From Pseudomonadota bacterium (lineage in GTDB: Bacteria; Pseudomonadota; Gammaproteobacteria; Steroidobacterales; Steroidobacteraceae), in the NCBI GenBank assembly GCA_023391815.1, contig JAEWAF010000065.1, positions 1 to 43,991 of the forward strand: DNA of 43,991 nucleotides, in the 5' to 3' direction. The stretch's first letter is position 1. Each line of letters starts with the position of its first letter. Both the position numbers and the translations under genes were made by a program. A model generated the notes under the pieces. It was given only the letters and a program-made list of their open reading frames with translations, was not told the origin of the DNA and did no database searches. This document shows positions 15,624 to 24,112 of this stretch, piece by piece.

Positions 15624-16265
15624 TCAACGGATCCCTTTCAGTTCCTTGAAGCGCTTGATGTCGGCGGTGAAGCTGCTCTTCACCTCGGCCTGCTCGGCCT
15701 GATTCTTTTCCAGGGACTCCTCGTACACCTTGAGGCTGTTCACCGTGTTGACCATCTCTTCGGCGAGATGGTCGGGCAGCGGCGGCGCGTTCGGCTTGTC
15801 GTTGTAGGGCTTGAAGCGCGCGATCTGGGCTTCGAGCCGGCTCTGACGCTCGCGCATGTTGTTGATGGTCTGTTCGGTGGCGCGGCTTTGCGCGACCAGC
15901 ATATCGAGGCGCTGATCTCGCAGCCGCTCGATGTCTTCCACGCTCAGGTATGTTTCGAGCAGCATGCGATCACGCAGATCGCGTTCCTCCTTCAGCTTGC
16001 GTTCCTTGCTTTCGGTCGCCTCGCGCGCCAACCGGGCAGCCTTGGTCCGGTCGCCTTCGATCACCCGGAGCACGTTGCCGCTGCCGCTCAGCACCTCGGT
16101 ATCTTGACCGGCGCAGCCCAGCGGCATGCTGTCGCCATAGAGCGGTTGTCCCTGAGCGTCCTTGCAGCGGTAATAGGCCTCGCCCTGCTTCTGCTTTTGC
16201 GCGGCGAAAGCAGTGACCGATGCGAATGTCGCAGCGATGACCGTCAGTGTGCGTATCCCGCGCAT
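15624..16265 (-). CDS. DUF4124-type secreted coiled-coil protein
   Basis: A 213-residue protein with a signal peptide (residues 1-22, ending AFAAQ). A short DUF4124-like segment follows (YYRCKDAQGQPLYGDSMPLGCAG, about 31-53). Residues 75-210 are almost all charged helix, with ERKLKEERDLRDR and RQSRLEAQIARF, likely a coiled coil. The function is unknown; related proteins are periplasmic or envelope-associated. It sits 10 bp from the convergent dut and 77 bp downstream of pyrE on the same strand. Confidence 0.7.
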   Translation of the reverse strand: MRGIRTLTVIAATFASVTAFAAQKQKQGEAYYRCKDAQGQPLYGDSMPLGCAGQDTEVLSGSGNVLRVIEGDRTKAARLAREATESKERKLKEERDLRDRMLLETYLSVEDIERLRDQRLDMLVAQSRATEQTINNMRERQSRLEAQIARFKPYNDKPNAPPLPDHLAEEMVNTVNSLKVYEESLEKNQAEQAEVKSSFTADIKRFKELKGIR

Positions 16266-16342
16266 CGTTGTGAATTCTTCCCCGGAATTTGGCTCGTTAT
16301 TGTGCCGTAGGGCGACGTTGGGTCAACTTTGGACAAATCGGG

Positions 16343-16987
16343 TCACATTCGGCTCGAGTCGGACACGCCATATTCGCTGCGGTACCGTTCGATTGCTGCC
16401 AGCTGTGTCGCATCTCCGCTGCGTTTCAGATAGTCGATCAAGTCGGACAGCCGCAGGATGCTGCTGACTGGTAGTTGCAATGTCTGTTCCACTTCCTGAA
16501 CCGCGGACAGCGGGCCCTGACCGCGCTCCTGCCGGTCCAGCGCGAGCATGACTCCGACGGGCTCTGCGCCGGCGCCGCGAATGATGTCGATGGCTTCGCG
16601 GATCGCCGTGCCTGCGGTGATCACGTCATCGACGATCAGCACCCGGCCGCGCAAGGGTGAGCCGACGATCTTGCCGCCTTCGCCATGATCCTTCGCTTCC
16701 TTGCGGTTGAAGGCCCAGGGCACATCCCGGCCGTGCTGGTCATTGAGCGCGACCGCCGTGGTCGCCACCAGTGGAATTCCTTTATAGGCGGGGCCGAACA
16801 GCACATCGAACTCGATGCCGGCGCTGTGAATCGCCTGCGCATAGGCGCGACCGAGCTCCGCCAGCGCGCGCCCCGAATTGAACAGCCCGGAGTTGAAAAA
16901 GTACGGGCTGACGCGGCCGGATTTGAGCTTGAACTCGCCGAAGCGGAGCACGCCGAGTTGCAGACACAGGTCGATGAAAGAGCGCAT
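16343..16987 (-). CDS. pyrE: Orotate phosphoribosyltransferase
   Basis: A 214-residue enzyme joining orotate and PRPP to give orotidine 5'-phosphate in pyrimidine synthesis. The PRPP-binding motif RVLIVDDVITAGTAIREA is near residues 117-134 and the catalytic-loop Lys/Arg residues lie in NRKEAKDHGEGG. FNSGLFNSGRALAELG is the N-terminal family stretch. The start at 16987 (MRSFIDLCLQ) matches homologues; the frame is open for 67 more codons upstream without similarity. It is divergent from ampG. Confidence 0.95.
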   Translation of the reverse strand: MRSFIDLCLQLGVLRFGEFKLKSGRVSPYFFNSGLFNSGRALAELGRAYAQAIHSAGIEFDVLFGPAYKGIPLVATTAVALNDQHGRDVPWAFNRKEAKDHGEGGKIVGSPLRGRVLIVDDVITAGTAIREAIDIIRGAGAEPVGVMLALDRQERGQGPLSAVQEVEQTLQLPVSSILRLSDLIDYLKRSGDATQLAAIERYRSEYGVSDSSRM

Positions 16988-17079
16988 GACCAAAGATGGT
17001 AGTCGATTTGCACCCGGGATCGGATATAGATCTCGCCTGATTTCGTGACCCATCCGGTCAATGCGCCGCGCGGGCCTTC

Positions 17080-17085
17080 TATAAT
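17080..17085 (+). promoter_or_regulatory. -10 box of ampG, leaderless type
   Basis: A perfect TATAAT lies 8 bp before the ampG ATG at 17094. The predicted transcription start falls on or next to the start codon and no Shine-Dalgarno sequence exists. The -35 region is weak. Confidence 0.5.
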
Positions 17086-17093
17086 CGGCCGCC

Positions 17094-18374
17094 ATGAGCA
17101 CAGTGGCAGCGAGTTCAGCACCGGCGCCGGCGGCCTCCAAGCCGAAGTGGCGCGACATTCTGGCCAGTCCGAAGATGGTCGCCATCATGGTGCTCGGGGC
17201 CGCGTCGGGCTTTCCGAATCAGATCACCGAAAGCGCGCTCCAGGCCTGGTTGAAGGACAGCGGCGCGAGCAACACCGACATCGGCATTCTTTCCTACGTC
17301 GCGCTGCCTTACCTGCTCAAGTTTCTCTGGGCACCGGCGATCGACCGGTATCCGCTGCCATTTCTCGGCCGGCGGCGTGGCTGGGTGGCCCTCATGCAGA
17401 TCTGCCTGGCGCTGGCGATCGGACTGTTCGCGTTGCAAAACCCGGAGGTCTCGCTGACGCCCATCGCGATCTGCGCGGTGGCGATCGTGTTTTTTTCGGC
17501 GACTCAGGACATCGCGATCGACGCTTATCGAACCGATGTCGCGCAACCGAACGAGCGAGGCCTCGCGGCGGCCGCCAACAATCTGGGCTATCGCACGTCC
17601 GCGTGGATCGCCGCCGCGTTCGCACTCGTGGTCGCGGACTACTTTGGATGGAAACTGGCCTTTCTCATTCTCGCCGCCGTCATGGCCGCGTTCTGTTTCG
17701 GCACGCTGCTGGCGCCCGAGCCGCATTATGAGAGTCAGCCGCCGCGTACGCTGACCGAATCCCTGGTCGTGCCACTGCGCGAGCTGCTCGGCACGCCGAG
17801 CGCGATTGCATTCATCCTGCTGGTGATCCTGTTCAAGGTCGGCGATGCGTTCGCGCTGCGCCTGTTCACGCCGTTCATGATGGATGTCGGATTTACCAAG
17901 ACCGAGATCGCGCTGGTTTTGAAAGCGCTGTTCACGGCGAGCGCGATCATCGGCGCGATCCTGGGCGGCGTGGCCATGGTGCGCCTGGGCTTGTTGAAAT
18001 CGATGCTGATCTTCGGCCTGCTGCAGGCGGCGTCGAACTTCCTGTACTACGCGCTGGCGCTGACCGGCAAAAGTTACCCGCTGATGATCGTGGCGGTGAG
18101 CATCGACAACATCGCCGGCGCGATGGGCAACATTGCCTCGGTCGCGCTCATCATGGCGCTGTGTGACGTCCGCTACAGCGCCTTTCAATATGCGCTGTTG
18201 TCGGCCGTCGCGATGACGCCGCGATATTTGCTCGGCGGTCCCGCCGGCTGGATCGCGGATCATGCCGGTTGGGATATGTATTACGTCGTCAGCGTGCTGC
18301 TGGCCATGCCCGGCCTGCTGCTGGTATGGCTGATGCGCGAGAAGATCAAGCTGCTGGATCAGCCTCGCGCGTGA
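17094..18374 (+). CDS. ampG: AmpG-family muropeptide/MFS permease
   Basis: A 426-residue major-facilitator transporter with about 12 hydrophobic segments. AmpG imports anhydro-muropeptides for cell-wall recycling and, in many proteobacteria, indirectly controls AmpR-regulated beta-lactamases. Family features are GFPNQITESALQAWLKD near residue 40, FLWAPAIDRY near 80, and TQDIAIDAYRTD near 140, the position of the ATQDIAIDA hallmark. The N-terminal tail of about 20 residues is Ala/Pro-rich and cytosolic. Transcription appears leaderless. Confidence 0.88.
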   Translation: MSTVAASSAPAPAASKPKWRDILASPKMVAIMVLGAASGFPNQITESALQAWLKDSGASNTDIGILSYVALPYLLKFLWAPAIDRYPLPFLGRRRGWVALMQICLALAIGLFALQNPEVSLTPIAICAVAIVFFSATQDIAIDAYRTDVAQPNERGLAAAANNLGYRTSAWIAAAFALVVADYFGWKLAFLILAAVMAAFCFGTLLAPEPHYESQPPRTLTESLVVPLRELLGTPSAIAFILLVILFKVGDAFALRLFTPFMMDVGFTKTEIALVLKALFTASAIIGAILGGVAMVRLGLLKSMLIFGLLQAASNFLYYALALTGKSYPLMIVAVSIDNIAGAMGNIASVALIMALCDVRYSAFQYALLSAVAMTPRYLLGGPAGWIADHAGWDMYYVVSVLLAMPGLLLVWLMREKIKLLDQPRA

Positions 18375-18409
18375 GCGCGGGCTGAACTAAACAAACATCC
18401 GGAATCGGA

Positions 18410-18742
18410 TCAAAGGTCGCGCGGCGACGGCCACTCGGAATAACCCGAGGCCTCCGACCGATCCAGGCTCATCAGCGGATCGACCCAGGAGCCGTTCGCC
18501 GTGATTTCCCGCTCCGAGTCATAGTCCTCGGGTTCGACGTCGACCGAGCCGGTCCAGTCCTCGGGCGCCTGCGCTTCTTCGAAATCCTGTTCGTCCCAGG
18601 CTTCCAGATCGAACTCTTCGAGGGTGCCGTCGAAGTGCTGTACTTCCACGGTGCCATCGTCGCGATCGACCGCGACCACTTCGAACAGGGCGCCATTGAG
18701 GCGGCGATACCAGTCACCCACGACGGGGCTTGGCGAAGTCAT
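18410..18742 (-). CDS. Small acidic DUF6763-type protein
   Basis: A 110-residue, strongly acidic protein. Residues 1-50 (VVGDWYRRLNGALFEVVAVD, then a beta-rich EVQHFDGTLEEFDL stretch) resemble the small conserved DUF6763 proteins of gammaproteobacteria; the C-terminal half is low-complexity Asp/Glu. The start at 18742 follows a clear GGAGG ribosome-binding site and is preferred over an in-frame ATG 63 bp upstream. No function is known. Confidence 0.65.
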   Translation of the reverse strand: MTSPSPVVGDWYRRLNGALFEVVAVDRDDGTVEVQHFDGTLEEFDLEAWDEQDFEEAQAPEDWTGSVDVEPEDYDSEREITANGSWVDPLMSLDRSEASGYSEWPSPRDL

Positions 18743-18932
18743 TGACCATCCTCCAGCAGGAGTAGGGGAGCGTCCTTGCGGAAGCATCCATGCGTCATGA
18801 GACATGCGCGCAAACGTCGAGGTTTCTTTTAGTCCCGCGCCGCTTTGGATTCAAGTGGGATTTTTTCTGCAAGGCGTCACGAGTGTCAGCGGCCGCAACG
18901 TGAATTTTTTGCTAGCGACCGGAAATGTGACT

Positions 18933-19670
18933 TTATTGCGATGCTGTGACGATGCGCGTGTAGCTCAGGTCCCAGACGCCGTGGCCCAGCCGATGGCCGC
19001 GACGCTCGAAACGCGTGAGCGGGCGCTCCTCGCTGCGGGGGACAAAACCGCCCTCCGGCGCGTCGTTGGCGAACGACGGCGAAGCATCGATGACCTCGCG
19101 CATCTGCAGAGCGTAATGTTCCCAATCCGTCGCGAGCCGCAATTTACCGCCCACTGCCAGCACTCGCGCCAGCAGCTCCACCAGCTCGGGCTGAATCAGC
19201 CGGCGCTTGTGATGACGTTTCTTGTGCCACGGATCGGGAAAGAAAATATGGATCAGCTGCAGCGAGGCGGGCGCGAGTTGTTGTTGCAACACCTCGACCG
19301 CGTCGTGACAGATCACCCGCAAGTTCTTCAGCCCCGCGCTTTGCGCGCCGAGCAGCAAGTGACCGACGCCGGGTTTGTGAACTTCCACGCCGATGCAATC
19401 GAGCTCCGGATGCGCCTGCGCGAACGTGAGCAACGCTTCACCGGCGCCGAAACCGATCTCCAGCATGCGAGGCGCCCGACGACCGAATATACGATCAAGA
19501 TCGACCGGCTGGGCGCTGAACTCCACGCCATAGTGCGGCCACAACTCGGCCATCGCACGCTCCTGAGCGACGGTTTGGCGGCCGCCGCGAATCACGAAAC
19601 TGCGGATGGTCCGACGCGACGGCGCCGACTCGCGATCTGCCGACGGGCCTTCTTTATCTTCTGCGGTCAT
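18933..19670 (-). CDS. trmB: tRNA (guanine-46-N7)-methyltransferase TrmB
   Basis: A 245-residue SAM-dependent enzyme making m7G46 in tRNA variable loops. The SAM-binding motif MLEIGFGAGEALLTFA is near residues 69-84; the family signature FFPDPWHKKRHHKRRL lies near 145-160. The N-terminal RSFVIRGGRQT stretch is typical. The start at 19670 overlaps the lysR stop by 4 bp (ATGA), so trmB is probably expressed from the lysR transcript, an uncommon partnership. Confidence 0.95.
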   Translation of the reverse strand: MTAEDKEGPSADRESAPSRRTIRSFVIRGGRQTVAQERAMAELWPHYGVEFSAQPVDLDRIFGRRAPRMLEIGFGAGEALLTFAQAHPELDCIGVEVHKPGVGHLLLGAQSAGLKNLRVICHDAVEVLQQQLAPASLQLIHIFFPDPWHKKRHHKRRLIQPELVELLARVLAVGGKLRLATDWEHYALQMREVIDASPSFANDAPEGGFVPRSEERPLTRFERRGHRLGHGVWDLSYTRIVTASQ

Positions 19671-20578
19671 TTCTGGACGGCGTGAGCCTGCAAATGGTCG
19701 TAAAGCGATTTGGCGGCCGAGTGCAGCGGCGCCCCGGTGCGAATACAAAGAAACAATTGCCGGTGCGCCCACGGGTCGGTCAGCGGCACCGAGGCGAGCG
19801 ACAACGAGCGAATGTATGCGCTGGTCGCCGCTCTGGGCACGATGCTGACGCCCAGCCCGGATGCAACCATTGCGCAGGCGGCGTCGAAACTCGTGACCTG
19901 CACGCGCCAGTTGAGCGAGCGATCCACTTCGGTCGCCGCGCGCGTCAGCAACCGATGCAACGAGCTGCCGGCATGCAGACCGACGAACGGTTGATCGAGC
20001 AGTTCCGCGAATGACAACGAGCTGCGTTTCGCCAACGCGTGATCGGGCTTCAGGACCACGACCAGATCGTCGTTCCTGAAAGGCACCGTGGTGAGGCCGT
20101 CGATGGCGGGTAGTTCGCTCACGATGCCGAGGTCGGCGGAGTTGTCCGCGACCGCCGCCGCGATCGCCGAGCTGACATGCTCTTCGAGATGCACGTGGAT
20201 GTCGGGATGCCGAGTGGCGAACGAGGCCAGCGCGTCGGGCAGGAATTCGACGATCGCGGAAATGTTTGCAAACATCCGTACGTAGCCGCGAGTGCCGGAG
20301 GCATGACGGCGCATCTCATCGTCGAGCTGGGCCGCCTGATGTAACAACACGCGGGCTCTTGCGAGCAGCGCATGGCCGGCTGCGGTCAGCTCGACACCTT
20401 TCGCCCCGCGCAGCAGCAGCGGACAGCCCAGGTTATCTTCGAGGTCGGAAACGCGCTTGCTCACCGCCGAGGCGACCGTGTGCGAACGTTCGGCGGCGCG
20501 CGCGATGCTGCCCGCATCGGCCACGGCCACGAACAGTTCCAGGTCACGTAAATCGAATCTCAAAGCCACGGAAGACAT
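19667..20578 (-). CDS. LysR-family transcriptional regulator
   Basis: A 303-residue LTTR. The winged helix-turn-helix is at about residues 8-67 (LELFVAVADAGSIARAAERS, then VSKRVSDLEDNLGCPLLLR), followed by a linker helix and a periplasmic-binding-like effector domain (about 95-300). Neighbours give no effector: the gene is divergent from tRNA-Gly and upstream of trmB with a 4-bp overlap. LTTRs often autorepress and activate a divergent gene, but here the divergent unit is a tRNA, so the target is likely elsewhere. A possible TATACT -10 lies 26 bp upstream of the start. Confidence 0.92.
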   Translation of the reverse strand: MSSVALRFDLRDLELFVAVADAGSIARAAERSHTVASAVSKRVSDLEDNLGCPLLLRGAKGVELTAAGHALLARARVLLHQAAQLDDEMRRHASGTRGYVRMFANISAIVEFLPDALASFATRHPDIHVHLEEHVSSAIAAAVADNSADLGIVSELPAIDGLTTVPFRNDDLVVVLKPDHALAKRSSLSFAELLDQPFVGLHAGSSLHRLLTRAATEVDRSLNWRVQVTSFDAACAMVASGLGVSIVPRAATSAYIRSLSLASVPLTDPWAHRQLFLCIRTGAPLHSAAKSLYDHLQAHAVQK

Positions 20579-20636
20579 CGGCGGGGGTGAACGCGGGGGC
20601 GGCAGTATACCGTCCGCGACGCCAGATCCGGGCCAA

Positions 20637-20665
20637 TTGATCGGCGGCAGATCAGCCCCTAGAAT
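20637..20665 (+). promoter_or_regulatory. Sigma-70 promoter of tRNA-Gly(CCC)
   Basis: TTGATC (20637-20642), 17 bp and TAGAAT (20660-20665) end about 9 bp before the tRNA gene at 20675, placing the transcript start almost at the mature 5' end. Confidence 0.65.
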
Positions 20666-20674
20666 CGGCCAAAC

Positions 20675-20750
20675 GCGGGTGTAGCTCAGTTGGTAGAGCA
20701 CAAGTTTCCCAAACTTGAGGTCGCGGGTTCGAGACCCGTCGCCCGCTCCA
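20675..20750 (+). tRNA. tRNA-Gly, anticodon CCC
   Basis: A 76-nt cloverleaf: the acceptor stem GCGGGTG pairs with CGCCCGC (one G-U). The D stem is GCTC/GAGC with loop AGTTGGTA. The anticodon stem CAAGT/ACTTG encloses the loop TTCCCAA, so the anticodon is CCC. The T stem is GCGGG/CCCGT with loop TTCGAGA, and CCA is encoded. It reads GGG glycine codons. A GTCGGGC/GCCCGAC hairpin (20762-20779) follows without a T run. Confidence 0.97.
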
Positions 20751-20876
20751 GATTCCAGCCGGTCGGGCGCCCGCCCGACGCTGCCTGGACCATCAGCACA
20801 CCTCACCTTGCCGCAAGTCTCACGGCATTCGTTGCCGCGAGCGGGCTTATTCTTTTGCCAGAGGGATGACCAGCAG

Positions 20877-22703
20877 ATGACCGCCAGCCGTCGCGATTTC
20901 ATAGTGGGGACCGGTGCCGCTCTGGCGTTGGCCAACCTGCCCGCCAGCGTTCGGGCCAGTCAGTCCGGTGGGGACCAGGCCGTGGAGAAGGTGCTGGCGG
21001 AGCTGGCCGAGGAACTGCTGGTCGACTATCCGGAAAGCGCAGCCGGCTTGGGTATCGATACCGGGCCGCGCGCGCCGTTGAAGTCGAAGCTCACGGACCG
21101 CTCGGCCGAAGGACAGCACGCGATCGCGCAGCGAGTGGCGAAACGCTTGCAGCGGCTGAAGGCCATCGACACTTCGAATCTGAGCGATGCCACTCGCATC
21201 AACGTCGACGTGATGCGCACCTCGCATGAGTTCGCCAGCGCGGGCTTCGCGTTCCCTTATGGCGATGTGGCCACCCTGGATCAGAACTGGTCGTATCGGA
21301 ACGCGCCCTACGTGGTCGCGCAGAACACCGGTGCATTCCTGGAAATCCCCAGCCTGCTCGACACGCGCCACACGGTGGAAACACCGGCCGATGCCGACGC
21401 GTATCTGTCGCGGCTCGAAGCGTATGCCGGGCAAATCGAGGGCGAGACCGGCCGGTTGCACTCGGCGGCCGCGCAAGGCGTGATCGCGCCGGACTTCCTG
21501 CTCGACAAGGCGCTCAAGCAATTGCGCCTGGCGAGCGGTGGAAACGTTGCCGAATGGTCCGTGGTCACTGCCCTGGCGGACCGGACCAAGAACATGAAAG
21601 GCGATTACGCGGCGAAGGCTGCGAAAATCGCCAAGGACAAGATTGCGCCCGCGCTTCAGCGTCAGCTCGCTGAATTGGAAGCCCATCGCAAGAAGGCCAC
21701 GAGCGACGCGGGCGTATGGAAGCTGCCGCGCGGCGATGAGTACTACGCTTGGGCTTTGAGCGCGGGCACGACGACGCGCATGACGCCCGAGCAGATTCAC
21801 GAGCTCGGTCAGGAAGAGTTGCGCGCCTTGCAGTCCGAGATGGATGTGATCCTCAAAGCCCAGGGGCTCACGCAAGGAACGGTCGGTGAGCGCATGACCG
21901 CGCTCGGCAAGCAGGAACGCTTCCTGTTTCCCGACAACGATAAAGGTCGCGAGCAGATCATGCAGCTGCTGCACGATCGGGTGGCGGATATTCGCAAGCG
22001 ATTGCCGCGCGCATTCGCGACGCTCGCGCCGGGCAACTTCGAGATCCAGCGAATGGCGCCGGAAGTCGAGCCGGGCGCGCCGGGTGCGTATGGCGGCGCC
22101 GGCACCATCGACGGCAAGGTGCCCGGCAAATTCTGGATCAATCTGCACACGACCAAGCTTTGGACCACGTATGCGTTGCCGACGCTGACGTATCACGAGT
22201 CGATTCCGGGCCACGTGTGGCAGGGCGAATATACATTCAAGCTGCCGCTGTTCCGTTCACTGCTGTCCTTCAACGCGTACACGGAAGGTTGGGCGTTGTA
22301 CGCCGAACAGCTCGCCGCCGAGCTCGGCGTTTATGACAACGATCCGTTCGGCCGGCTGGGCTACCTGCAGTCGATTGCATTCCGTGCCTGTCGTCTGGTG
22401 GTCGACACCGGCTTGCACGCGAAACGCTGGACGCGGCAGCAGGCCATCGAGTGGTTCGCGCGCACCAACGGCTCGGGCATCGACGAGGTCACCAGCGAAG
22501 TGGATCGCTATTGCGCGTGGCCGGGCCAGGCGTGCGGTTACAAGGTCGGTCACAGCGAGATCAACCGGCTGCGCAAGAAGGCACAGCAGGCGCTCGGCAA
22601 CAAGTTCGACTTGCGCAAATTCAACGACGCGGTGGTGACGGGTGGCGACGTGCCGATGGTCGTCCTGGCGCGCAATATCGACGCGTTCATCGCCAAAGGC
22701 TGA
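20877..22703 (+). CDS. Exported DUF885 (COG4805) family protein
   Basis: A 608-residue protein with a Tat signal (SRRDFIVGTGAALALANLPASVRAS, residues 4-28), so it should be folded before export to the periplasm. The DUF885 core contains YHESIPGHVWQGEY near residue 440, whose HESxPGH stretch is proposed to be the metal/active site, and TEGWALYAEQLAAELG downstream. The family is distantly linked to M32-type metallo-carboxypeptidases; activity is unproven. The start is chosen at the Tat-motif Met; AGAGGG lies 11-16 bp upstream. xthA follows after 3 bp. Confidence 0.85.
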   Translation: MTASRRDFIVGTGAALALANLPASVRASQSGGDQAVEKVLAELAEELLVDYPESAAGLGIDTGPRAPLKSKLTDRSAEGQHAIAQRVAKRLQRLKAIDTSNLSDATRINVDVMRTSHEFASAGFAFPYGDVATLDQNWSYRNAPYVVAQNTGAFLEIPSLLDTRHTVETPADADAYLSRLEAYAGQIEGETGRLHSAAAQGVIAPDFLLDKALKQLRLASGGNVAEWSVVTALADRTKNMKGDYAAKAAKIAKDKIAPALQRQLAELEAHRKKATSDAGVWKLPRGDEYYAWALSAGTTTRMTPEQIHELGQEELRALQSEMDVILKAQGLTQGTVGERMTALGKQERFLFPDNDKGREQIMQLLHDRVADIRKRLPRAFATLAPGNFEIQRMAPEVEPGAPGAYGGAGTIDGKVPGKFWINLHTTKLWTTYALPTLTYHESIPGHVWQGEYTFKLPLFRSLLSFNAYTEGWALYAEQLAAELGVYDNDPFGRLGYLQSIAFRACRLVVDTGLHAKRWTRQQAIEWFARTNGSGIDEVTSEVDRYCAWPGQACGYKVGHSEINRLRKKAQQALGNKFDLRKFNDAVVTGGDVPMVVLARNIDAFIAKG

Positions 22704-22706
22704 CCG

Positions 22707-23480
22707 ATGCGGATCGCCACTTACAACGTCAACAGCATTCACGCCCGCTTGCCGAGTCTGCAGCGCTGGCTGCAGGAAACATCGCCCGACGTGGCGTGCC
22801 TGCAGGAGTTGAAAACTCCCTCGGAGAAATTCCCCGAAGCCGCGATCCGCGAGCTGGGCTACGGCGTGATCTGGCACGGACAGAAGAGCTACAACGGCGT
22901 CGCCATTCTCAGCAAAGGTTGCGAGCCCACCGAGATCCGTCGCGCGTTGCCCGGCGATCCCGAAGATTCTCACAGTCGTTACATCGAAGCGGTGGTCCGC
23001 GACACGATCATCGGCTGCTTGTATCTGCCCAACGGCAATCCGGCGCCGGGCGAAAAATTCGATTACAAACTTCGCTGGCTGGAGCGTTTGCGGGCCCATG
23101 CGGCCGAGCTGATCGGCAGCGGCAACGCCGTCGTGCTGGCCGGCGACTACAACGTCATTCCCACCGGCAACGATGTTTACAAGCCGGAACGCTGGGTCGA
23201 CGACGCGTTGTTTCGTGTCGAGACGCGCGAGGCGTTCGGTCGCATCATCGAGCAAGGCTGGGTGGATGCGATCCGGCATCTGCATCCGGACGCGACGATT
23301 TATACCTTCTGGGATTATTTCCGGAACGCCTACGGTCGCGACGCCGGTCTGCGCATCGATCATCTGCTGTTGAACGCGCCGGCCTTGCGGCGGCTCAAGT
23401 CGGCCGGTGTCGATCGCGACGTGCGCGGCTGGGAGAAGCCGAGCGATCACGCACCCACCTGGATCGAGCTGGCAGACTGA
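22707..23480 (+). CDS. xthA: Exodeoxyribonuclease III / AP endonuclease
   Basis: A 257-residue Exo III family enzyme that cleaves at abasic sites and trims 3' blocks in base-excision repair. The motifs are intact: MRIATYNVNSI with metal-binding CLQELK, then YNGVAILS, the catalytic GDYNVIP, RIDHLLLN, and SDHAPTWIEL with the catalytic His. The length is slightly short, as in most XthA forms. It starts 3 bp after the DUF885 stop, likely co-transcribed. A GCGGCCGC inverted repeat (23492-23499 with 23514-23521) lies just downstream and may help end the transcript. Confidence 0.95.
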   Translation: MRIATYNVNSIHARLPSLQRWLQETSPDVACLQELKTPSEKFPEAAIRELGYGVIWHGQKSYNGVAILSKGCEPTEIRRALPGDPEDSHSRYIEAVVRDTIIGCLYLPNGNPAPGEKFDYKLRWLERLRAHAAELIGSGNAVVLAGDYNVIPTGNDVYKPERWVDDALFRVETREAFGRIIEQGWVDAIRHLHPDATIYTFWDYFRNAYGRDAGLRIDHLLLNAPALRRLKSAGVDRDVRGWEKPSDHAPTWIELAD

Positions 23481-23566
23481 CCGCTCGAAGCGCGGCCGCT
23501 TGCTCCCGAGCCGGCGGCCGCTCTAAGCTCGGGACCACTCCTCGCTCGTGACGTTGTCCTGGCCCG

Positions 23567-24112
23567 ATGTTTCGCTGGCGCAAACAAGCCGCTCCCGCCG
23601 CGCCTGCCGCGGTCGATTCGGTGGAATTCCTGGTGCATCTGGACCGGCGCTATCGGCGCCCGTTGACCAGCTATTTCGAAAAGCGCATTCGCGAAAGCTA
23701 CGACATCGACGATCTGGTGCAGGAAGTGTTCATCCGGCTGGCGCATCGGCCCAACTTCGCGGACATCGAGTATCTGGAAGGTTATGTCTTCCAGGTGGCC
23801 GCCAACGTCATTCGGGATCGAGTGCGACGGCGGGCCGTGCGGCATGCCGCCGATCACGATCCGCTCGAAATCTGCGAGCTGCCCACTAACGATTTTTCGC
23901 CGGAGCGCGTCTTACAGGGAAGGCAGCTGCTCGACCGGGCGCTCGGCGCTTTGCTCGAGCTGCCGGCGCGCACGCGCCAGGTGTTCGTGTTACGTCTGTA
24001 CGAAGGTATGAAACAGGAGGAGATCGCAGCCAGCCTGCGGATCAGTGTCGAGACGGTGCGTTTTCATTTGCGGCGTGCCAAGGAGCACATGGCGCGGGGG
24101 TTGGACAAGTGA
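23567..24112 (+). CDS. ECF sigma factor, FecI-like
   Basis: A 181-residue extracytoplasmic-function sigma factor. Region 2 is at about residues 22-90 (YDIDDLVQEVFIRLA, GYVFQVAANVIRDRVRR) and region 4 at about 125-178 (LLELPARTRQVFVLRLYEGMKQEEIAASLRIS). It belongs to the iron-starvation/TonB-coupled sigma type. The start codon overlaps no gene. Its 3' end overlaps fecR by 4 bp (GTGA), and the adjacent receptor with an STN domain completes a cell-surface signalling unit, so it probably drives that receptor's promoter. Confidence 0.93.
   Translation: MFRWRKQAAPAAPAAVDSVEFLVHLDRRYRRPLTSYFEKRIRESYDIDDLVQEVFIRLAHRPNFADIEYLEGYVFQVAANVIRDRVRRRAVRHAADHDPLEICELPTNDFSPERVLQGRQLLDRALGALLELPARTRQVFVLRLYEGMKQEEIAASLRISVETVRFHLRRAKEHMARGLDK

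Noticed and set aside
20762..20779. Terminator after tRNA-Gly
   Set aside because: The GTCGGGC/GCCCGAC hairpin is strong, but the following bases (GCTGCCTGG) have no T run.
20847..22214. 455-codon open frame opposite the DUF885 gene
   Set aside because: Antisense shadow; composition is Arg/His-rich as expected for a GC-rich complement.
23492..23521. GCGGCCGC inverted repeat after xthA as an intrinsic terminator
   Set aside because: An 8-bp stem with a 14-nt loop and no T run. It may be only a chance GC-rich palindrome.
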